Of a DNA stretch of 31,641 bases, positions 22,208 to 30,265 are shown in pieces. Source of the DNA: Saccoglossus kowalevskii (lineage: Eukaryota > Hemichordata > Enteropneusta > Harrimaniidae); contig NW_003108232.1 of assembly GCF_000003605.2 (NCBI RefSeq), positions 1-31,641 on the forward strand, given 5' to 3'. The position numbers and the translations under genes are program-made. The notes below the pieces were generated by a model. It saw only the letters and a program-made list of their open reading frames with translations, was not told the origin of the DNA and searched no databases. How positions within the stretch are numbered: position 1 is the stretch's first letter; every line of letters starts with the position of its first letter.

Positions 22208-24529
22208 TGGACTAGAGAGTTTTACCCAGTAGACCAGAGAGTTTTACCCAGTAGACCAGAGGGTTTTACCCAGTAGACCAGAGGGTTTTACCCAGCGGAC
22301 TAGAGGGTTTTACCCAGTGGACTAGAGAGTTTTACCCAGTGGATTAGAGGGTTTAACCCAGTAGACTAGAGAGTTTTAACCAGTGGACTAGAGGGTTTTA
22401 CCCAGTAGACCAGAGGGTTTTACCCAGTAGACCAGAGGATTTTACCCAGCGGACTAGAGAGTTTTACCCAGTGGACTAGAGGGTTTCATCCAGTGGACTA
22501 GAGGGTTTCATCCAGTGGACTAGAGGGTTTCATCCAGTGGACTAGAGAGTTTTACCCAGTGGACTAGAGGGTTTTACCCAGTGGACTAGAGGGTTTCATC
22601 CAGTGGACTAGAAGGTTTTACCCAGTGGACTAGGGGGTTTCATCTCATGGACTAGACGGTTTTACTCAGCGGACTAGAGAGTTTTACCCAGTAGACCAGA
22701 GAGTTTTACCCAGTGGACTAGAGGGTTTCATCCAGTGGCCTAGAGAGTTTTACCCAGTGGACTAGAGGGTTTTACCCAGTGGACTAGAGGGTGTTACCCC
22801 GTGGACTAGAGAGTTTTACCCAGTAGACCAGAGAGTTTTACCCAGTAGACCAGAGGGTTTTACCCAGTAGACCAGAGGGTTTTACCCAGCGGACTAGAGG
22901 GTTTTACCCAGTGGACTAGAGAGTTTTACCCAGTGGATTAGAGGGTTTTACCCAGTAGACTAGAGAGTTTTAACCAGTGGACTAGAGGGTTTTACCCAGT
23001 GGACTTGAGGGTTTTACCCAGTAGACCAGAGGGTTTTACCCAGTAGACCAGAGGATTTTACGCAGCGGACTAGAGAGTTTTACCCAGTGGACTAGAGGGT
23101 TTCATCCAGTGGACTAGAGGGTTTTACCCAGTGGACTAGAGGGTTTTACCCAGTGGACTAGAGGGTTTCATCTAGTGGACTAGAGGGTTTCATCCAGTAA
23201 GCTAGAGGGTTTTACCCAGTGGACTAGAGGGTTTTACCCAGTGGACTAGAGGATTTCATCACATGGACTAGAGGGTTTTACCCAGTGAACTAGAGGGTTT
23301 TACCCAGTGAACTTGAGGGTGTTACCCCGTGGAGTAGAGGGTTTTACCCAGTGGACTAGAGGGTTTTACCCAGTGGACTAGAGGGTTTTACCCAGTGGAC
23401 TAGAGGGTTTTACCCAGTGGACTAGAGGGTTTTACCCAGTGCACTAGAGGGTTTTACCCAGTGGAGTAAAGAGTTTTACCCAGAGGACTAAAGGGTTTTA
23501 CCCAGTGGACTAGAGGGTTTCATCCAGTGGACTAGAGGGTTTCATCCAGTGGACTAGAGAGTTTTACCCAGTGGACTAGAGGGTTTTACCCAGTGGACTA
23601 GAGGGTTTTACCCAGTGGACTAGAGGGTTTTACCCAGTGGACTAGAGGGTTTTACCCAGTGGACTAGAGGGTTTTACCCAGTGGACTAGAGGGTTTCATC
23701 CAGTAGACTAGAGAGTTTAACCCAGTGAAATAGAGGGTTTTACCCAGTGGACTAGAGGGTTTTACCCAGTGGACTAGAGGGTTTTACCCAGTGGACTAGA
23801 GGGTTTTACCCAGTGGACTAGAGGGTTTCATCTAGTGGACTAGAGAGTTTTACCCAGTGGACTAGAGAGTTTTACCCAGTGGACGAGAGGGTTTTACCCA
23901 GTAGACTAGAGAGTTTTACCCAGTGGACTAGAGGGTTTTACCCAGTGGACGAGAAGGTTTTACCCAGTGAACTAGAGGGTTTTACCCAGTGGACTAGAGG
24001 GTTTTACCCAGTAGACTAGAGAGTTTTACCCAGTGGAGTAAAGGGTTTTACCCAGTGGACTAGAGGGTTTTACCCAGTGGACTAGATAGTTTCATCCAGT
24101 GGACTAGAGGGTTTCATCCAGTGGACTAGAGAGTTTTACCCAGTGGACGAGAGGGTTTTACCCAGTAGACTAGAGAGTTTTACCCAGTGGACTAGAGGGT
24201 TTTACCCAGTGGACGAGAGGGTTTTACCCAGTGGACTAGAGGGTTTTACCCAGTAGACTAGAGAGTTTTACCCAGTGAAATAGAGGGTTTTACCCAGTGG
24301 ACTAGAGGGTTTTACCCAGTGGACTAGAGGGTTTCACCTAGTGGACTAGAGAGTTTTACCCAGTGGACTAGAGGGTTTTACCCAGTAGACCAGAGGGTTT
24401 TACCCAGTAGACCAGAGGGTTTTACCCAGTAGACCAGAGGGTTTTACCCAGTAGACCAGAGGGCTTTACCCAGCGGACTAGAGGGTTTTACCCAGTGGAC
24501 TAGAGGGTTTTACCCAGTGGATTAGAGAG
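21978..24529. repeat. Higher-order unit, complete (2,552 bp)
   Basis: TTTTG 21978, GTGTT 22198 (+220), TCTCAT 22643 (+445, one monomer short), GTGTT 22792 (+149), AAGC 23199 (+407), TCACAT 23259 (+60), GAAATA 23727 (+468, one monomer long), a second GAAATA at 24277, then TTTTG 24530. The total is exactly 116 monomers. A hybrid monomer at about 23320-23340 joins a GAACTTG start to a GTGTTACCCC core; a close relative is seen at about 30270. Confidence 0.85.
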
Positions 24530-26989
24530 TTTTGCCCAGTGGACTAGAGGGTTTTACCCAGTAGACTAGAGGGTTTTACCCAGTAGACGAGAGGATTTTA
24601 CCCAGTAGACTAGAGGATTTTACCCAGTAGACCAGAGGGTTTTACCCAGCGGACCAGAGGGTTTTACCCAGCGGACTAGAGAGTTTTACCCAGTGGACTA
24701 GAGGGTTTCATCCAGTGGCCTAGAGAGTTTTACCCAGTGGACTAGAGGGTTTTACCCAGTGGACTAGAGGGTGTTACCCCGTGGACTAGAGAGTTTTACC
24801 CAGTAGACCAGAGAGTTTTACCCAGCAGACCAGAGGGTTTTACCCAGTAGACCAGAAGGTTTTACCCAGCGGACTAGAGGGTTTTACCCAGTGGACTAGA
24901 GAGTTTTACCCAGTGGATTAGAGGGTTTTACCCAGTAGACTAGAGAGTTTTAACCAGTGGACTAGAGGGTTTTACCCAGTGGACTTGAGGGTTTTACCCA
25001 GTAGACCAGAGGGTTTTACCCAGTAGACCAGAGGATTTTACCCAGCGGACTAGAGAGTTTTACCCAGTGGACTAGAGGGTTTCATCCAGTGGACTAGAGG
25101 GTTTCATCCAGTGGACTAGAGGGTTTCATCCAGTGGACTAGAGAGTTTTACCCAGTGGACTAGAGGGTTTTACCCAGTGGACTAGAGGGTTTCATCCAGT
25201 GGACTAGAAGGTTTAACCCAGTGGACTAGGGGGTTTCATCTCATGGACTAGACGGTTTTACTCAGTGGACTAGAGAGTTTTACCCAGTAGACCAGAGAGT
25301 TTTACCCAGTGGACTAGAGGGTTTCATCCAGTGGACTAGAGAGTTTACCCAGTGGACTAGAGGGTTTTACCCCGTGGACTAGAGAGTTTTACCCAGTGGA
25401 CTAGAGAGTTTTACCAGTAGACCAGAGAGTTTTACCAGTAGACCAGAGGGTTTTACCCAGTAGACCAGAGGGTTTTACCCAGCGGACTAGAGGGTTTTAC
25501 CCAGTGGACTAGAGAGTTTTACCCAGTAGATTAGAGGGTTTTACCCAGTAGACTAGAGAGTTTTACCCAGTGGACTAGAGGGTTTTACCCAGTGGACTTG
25601 AGGGTTTTACCCAGTGGACTAGAGGGTTTTACCCAGTGAACTAGAGGGTTTTACCCAGTGAACTAGAGGGTTTTACCAGTGGACTAGAGGGTTTTACCCA
25701 GTGGACTAGAGGGTTTTACCCAGTGGACTAGAGGGTTTCATCTAGTGGACTAGAGGGTTTCATCCAGTAAGCTAGAGGGTTTTACCCAGTGGACTAGAGG
25801 GTTTTACCCAGTGGACTAGAGGGTTTCATCACATGGACTAGAGGGTTTTACCCAGTGAACTAGAGGGTTTTACCCAGTGGACTAGAGGGTTTTACCCAGT
25901 GGAGTAGAGGGTTTTACCCAGTGGACTAGAGGGTTTTACCCAGTGGACTAGAGGGTTTTACCCAGTGGACTAGAGGGTTTTACCCAGTGCACTAGAGGGT
26001 TTTACCCAGTGGAGTAAAGGGTTTTACCCAGTGGACTAAAGGGTTTTACCCAGTGGACTAGAGGGTTTCATCCAGTGGACTAGAGGGTTTCATCCAGTGG
26101 ACTAGAGAGTTTTACCCAGTGGACTAGAGGGTTTTACCCAGTGGACTAGAGGGTTTTACCCAGTGGACTAGAGGGTTTTACCCAGTGGAGTAGAGGGTTT
26201 TACCCAGTGGACTAGAGGGTTTTACCCAGTGGACTAGAGGGTTTTACCCAGTGGACTAGAGGGTTTTACCCAGTGGAGTAAAGGGTTTTACCCAGTGGAC
26301 TAAAGGGTTTTACCCAGTGGACGAGAGGGTTTCATCCAGTGGACTAGAGGGTTTCATCCAGTGGACTAGAGAGTTTTACCCAGTGGACTAGAGGGTTTTA
26401 CCCAGTGGACTAGAGGGTTTTACCCAGTGGACTAGAGGGTTTTACCCAGTGGACTAGAGGGTTTTACCCAGTGGACTAGAGGGTTTTACCCAGTGGACTA
26501 GAGAGTTTCATCCAGTAGACTAGAGAGTTTTACCCAGTGAAATAGAGGGTTTTACCCAGTGGACTAGAGGGTTTTACCCAGTGGACTAGAGGGTTTTACC
26601 CAGTGGACTAGAGGTTTTCATCTAGTGGACTAGAGAGTTTTACCCAGTGGACTAGAGAGTTTTACCCAGCGGACGAGAGGGTTTTACCCAGTAGACCAGA
26701 GAGTTTTACCCAGTGGACTAGAGGGTCTTACCCAGTGGACGAGAGGGTTTTACCCAGTGGACTAGAGGGTTTTACCCAGTGGACTAGAGGGTTTTACCCA
26801 GTGGACTAGAGGGTTTCATCTAGTGGACTAGAGGGTTTTACCCAGTGGACTAGATGGTTTTACCCAGTAGACCAGAGGGTTTTACCCAGTAGACCAGAGG
26901 GTTTTACCCAGTAGACCAGAGGGTTTTACCCAGCGGACTAGAGGGTTTTACCCAGTGGACTAGAGGGTTTTACCCAGTGGACTAGAGAG
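24530..26989. repeat. Higher-order unit, complete with patch (2,460 bp)
   Basis: TTTTG 24530, GTGTT 24772 (+242, one additional AGCGGACCAG monomer), TCTCAT 25239 (+467), a changed second GTGTT site at 25365 reading TTTTACCCC, AAGC 25769, TCACAT 25829 (+60), GAAATA 26539 and TTTTG 26990. The stretch 25372-26088 matches 18530-19271. The 404-bp distance 25365-25769 equals the 429 of that homologue minus one monomer and minus three single-base losses. TCACAT to GAAATA is 710 bp, twelve monomers above 446, from an internal repeat of the GGAGTAAAG stretch. Confidence 0.82.
25335..25450. other. Homopolymer-contraction patch at a module junction
   Basis: GAGTTTACCC and two TTTTACCAG monomers occur together, with a further TTTTACCAG at about 25676. 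The second GTGTTACCCC here reads TTTTACCCC. The patch sits where the array enters the block homologous to 18530-19271. Confidence 0.65.
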
Positions 26990-28369
26990 TTTTGCCCAGT
27001 GGACTAGAGGGTTTTACCCAGTAGACTAGAGGGTTTTACCCAGTAGATGAGATGGTTTTACCCAGTAGACTAGAGGGTTTCATCTAGTGGACTAGAGGGT
27101 TTTACCCCGTGAACTAGAGGGTTTTACCCAGTAGACCAGAGGGTTTTACCCAGTGGACTAGAGGGTTTTACCCAGTGAACTAGAGGGTTTCATCACATGG
27201 ACTAGAGGGTTTTACCCAGTGAACTAGAGGGTTTTACCCAGTGGACTAGAGGGTTTTACCCAGTGGAGTAGAGGGTTTTACCCAGTGGACTAGAGGGTTT
27301 TACCCAGTGGACTAGAGGGTTTTACCCAGTGGACTAGAGGGTTTTACCCAGTGGAGTAAAGGGTTTTACCCAGTGGACTAAAGGGTTTTACCCAGTAGAC
27401 GAGAGGGTTTCATCCAGTGGACTAGAGGGTTTCATCCAGTGGACTAGAGAGTTTTACCCAGTGGACTAGAGGGTTTTACCCAGTGGACTAGAGGGTTTTA
27501 CCCAGTGGACTAGAGGGTTTTACCCAGTGGACTAGAGGGTTTTACCCAGTGGACTAGAGGGTTTTACCCAGTGGACTAGAGGGTTTTACCCAGTGGACTA
27601 GAGGGTTTCATCCAGTAGACTAGAGAGTTTTACCCAGTGAAATAGAGGGTTTTACCCAGTGGACTAGAGGGTTTTACCCAGTGGACTAGAGGTTTTCATC
27701 TAGTGTACTAGAGAGTTTTACCCAGTGGACTAGAGAGTTTTACCCAGCGGACGAGAGGGTTTTACTCAGTAGACCAGAGAGTTTTACCCAGTGGACTAGA
27801 GGGTCTTACCCAGTGACGAGAGGGTTTTACCCAGTGGACTAGAGGGTTTTACCCAGTGGACTAGAGGGTTTTACCCAGTGGACTAGAGGGTTTCATCTAG
27901 TGACTAGAGAGTTTACCCAGTAGACTAGAGGGTTTACCAGTAGACAGAGGGTTTTACCCAGCGGACTAGAGAGTTTTACCAGTGGACTAGAGAGTTTTAC
28001 CCAGTGGACTAGAGGGTTTTACCCAGTGGACTAGAGGGTTTTACCCAGTGGACTAGAGGGTTTCATCCAGTGGACTAGAGAGTTTTACCCAGTGGACTAG
28101 AGAGTTTTACCCAGTGGACGAGAGGGTGTTACCCAGTGGACTAGAGAGTTTTACCCAGTGGACTAGAGAGTTTTACCCAGTAGACGAGAGGGTTTTACCC
28201 AGTGAACTAGAGGGTTTTACCCAGTGGACTAGAGGGTTTTACCCAGTGGACTAGAAGGGTTTTACCCAGCGGACTAGAGAGTTTTACCCAGTGGACTAGA
28301 GGGTTTCATCCAGTGGCCTAGAGAGTTTTACCCAGTGGACTAGAGGGTTTTACCCAGTGGACTAGAGGG
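26990..28369. repeat. Partial unit, duplicate of preceding TCACAT-GAAATA block
   Basis: TCACAT 27193 and GAAATA 27639 are the usual 446 bp apart, but no AAGC precedes them. Bases about 27330-27900 repeat 26250-26830 at an offset of 1,078 to 1,100 bp (49-50 monomers). They share the rare GAGGTTTTCATCTAG, GGGTCTTACCC and AGCGGACGAG monomers. The patch at 27810-27985 contains several single-base contractions. After it the array enters the copy of 5985-7843 at about 28272. Confidence 0.78.
27810..27985. other. Homopolymer-contraction patch
   Basis: Losses include GTGACGAG (GG to G), GTGACTAG, GAGTTTACCC, GGGTTTACCAG, AGACAGAGG (CC to C) and TTTTACCAG. The intact version of the same series is present at about 26720-26900, so the ancestral bases are known. 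Confidence 0.68.
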
Positions 28370-30130
28370 TGTTACCCCGTGGACTAGAGAGTTTTACCCA
28401 GTAGACCAGAGAGTTTTACCCAGTAGACCAGAGGGTTTTACCCAGTAGACCAGAGGGTTTTACCCAGCGGACTAGAGGGTTTTACCCAGTGGACTAGAGA
28501 GTTTTACCCAGTGGATTAGAGGGTTTAACCCAGTAGACTAGAGAGTTTTAACCAGTGGACTAGAGGGTTTTACCCAGTGGACTTGAGGGTTTTACCCAGT
28601 AGACCAGAGGGTTTTACCCAGTAGACCAGAGGATTTTACCCAGCGGACTAGAGAGTTTTACCCAGTGGACTAGAGGGTTTCATCCAGTGGACTAGAGGGT
28701 TTCATCCAGTGGACTAGAGGGTTTCATCCAGTGGACTAGAGAGTTTTACCCAGTGGACTAGAGGGTTTTACCCAGTGGACTAGAGGGTTTCATCCAGTGG
28801 ACTAGAAGGTTTTACCCAGTGGACTAGGGGGTTTCATCTCATGGACTAGACGGTTTTACTCAGCGGACTAGAGAGTTTTACCCAGTAGACCAGAGAGTTT
28901 TACCCAGTGGACTAGAGGGTTTCATCCAGTGGCCTAGAGAGTTTTACCCAGTGGACTAGAGGGTTTTACCCAGTGGACTAGAGGGTGTTACCCCGTGGAC
29001 TAGAGAGTTTTACCCAGTAGACCAGAGAGTTTTACCCAGTAGACCAGAGGGTTTTACCCAGTAGACCAGAGGGTTTTACCCAGCGGACTAGAGGGTTTTA
29101 CCCAGTGGACTAGAGAGTTTTACCCAGTGGATTAGAGGGTTTTACCCAGTAGACTAGAGAGTTTTAACCAGTGGACTAGAGGGTTTTACCCAGTAGACCA
29201 GAGGGTTTTACCCAGTAGACCAGAGGGTTTTACCCAGTAGACCAGAGGATTTTACCCAGCGGACTAGAGAGTTTTACCCAGTGGACTAGAGGGTTTCATC
29301 CAGTGGACTAGAGGGTTTTACCCAGTGGACTAGAGGGTTTTACCCAGTGGACTAGAGGGTTTCATCTAGTGGACTAGAGGGTTTCATCCAGTAAGCTAGA
29401 GGGTTTTACCCAGTGGACTAGAGGGTTTTACCCAGTGGACTAGAGGATTTCATCACATGGACTAGAGGGTTTTACCCAGTGAACTAGAGGGTTTTACCCA
29501 GTGGACTAGAGGGTTTTACCCAGTGGAGTAGAGGGTTTTACCCAGTGGACTAGAGGGTTTTACCCAGTGGACTAGAGGGTTTTACCCAGTGGACTAGAGG
29601 GTTTTACCCAGTGCACTAGAGGGTTTTACCCAGTGGAGTAAAGAGTTTTACCCAGTGGACTAAAGGGTTTTACCCAGTGGACTAGAGGGTTTCATCCAGT
29701 GGACTAGAGGGTTTCATCCAGTGGACTAGAGAGTTTTACCCAGTGGACTAGAGGGTTTTACCCAGTGGACTAGAGGGTTTTACCCAGTGGACTAGAGGGT
29801 TTTACCCAGTGGACTAGAGGGTTTTACCCAGTGGACTAGAGGGTTTTACCCAGTGGACTAGAGGGTTTCATCCAGTAGACTAGAGAGTTTAACCCAGTGA
29901 AATAGAGGGTTTTACCCAGTGGACTAGAGGGTTTTACCCAGTGGACTAGAGGGTTTTACCCAGTGGACTAGAGGGTTTCATCTAGTGGACTAGAGAGTTT
30001 TACCCAGTGGACGAGAGGGTTTTACCCAGTAGACTAGAGAGTTTTACCCAGTGGACTAGAGGGTTTTACCCAGTGGACGAGAAGGTTTTACCCAGTGAAC
30101 TAGAGGGTTTTACCCAGTGGACTAGAGGGT
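28272..30130. repeat. Long duplicated block, partner at 5985-7843
   Basis: This is the second copy of the block described at 5985. Its left edge follows a monomer with one inserted A (about 28255). Its right edge switches from TTTTACCC to TTTCATCC at about 30130, where it joins the junction shared with 16740. Confidence 0.85.
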
Positions 30131-30221
30131 TTCATCCAGTGGACTAGAAGGTTTTACCCAGTGGACTAGGGGGTTTCATCTCATGGACTAGACGGTTTTA
30201 CTCAGTGGACTAGAGGATTTA
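28370..30221. repeat. Higher-order unit, nearly complete
   Basis: GTGTT 28370, TCTCAT 28837 (+467), GTGTT 28986 (+149), AAGC 29393 (+407), TCACAT 29453 (+60) and GAAATA 29899 (+446) are all at the usual distances. The stretch up to about 30130 is the partner of 5985-7843. It then follows the same junction as 16500-16850 (offset 13,367) into TCTCAT 30179. The module expected after that is cut at about 30207, where a TCACAT monomer begins within a contraction patch. Confidence 0.84.
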
Positions 30222-30265
30222 TCACATGACTAGAGGTTTTACCAGTGACTAGAGGGTTTTACCAG
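30207..30265. other. Homopolymer-contraction patch at TCACAT junction
   Basis: Losses are visible in TTTATCAC (C lost), CATGAC, GAGGTTTT, TTTTACCAG (twice) and GTGACTAG. Five of them lie after position 30222 and exactly explain the 463-bp spacing to GAAATA against 468 in the homologous copy at 23259. The patch marks the switch from a TCTCAT block to a TCACAT block. Confidence 0.7.
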
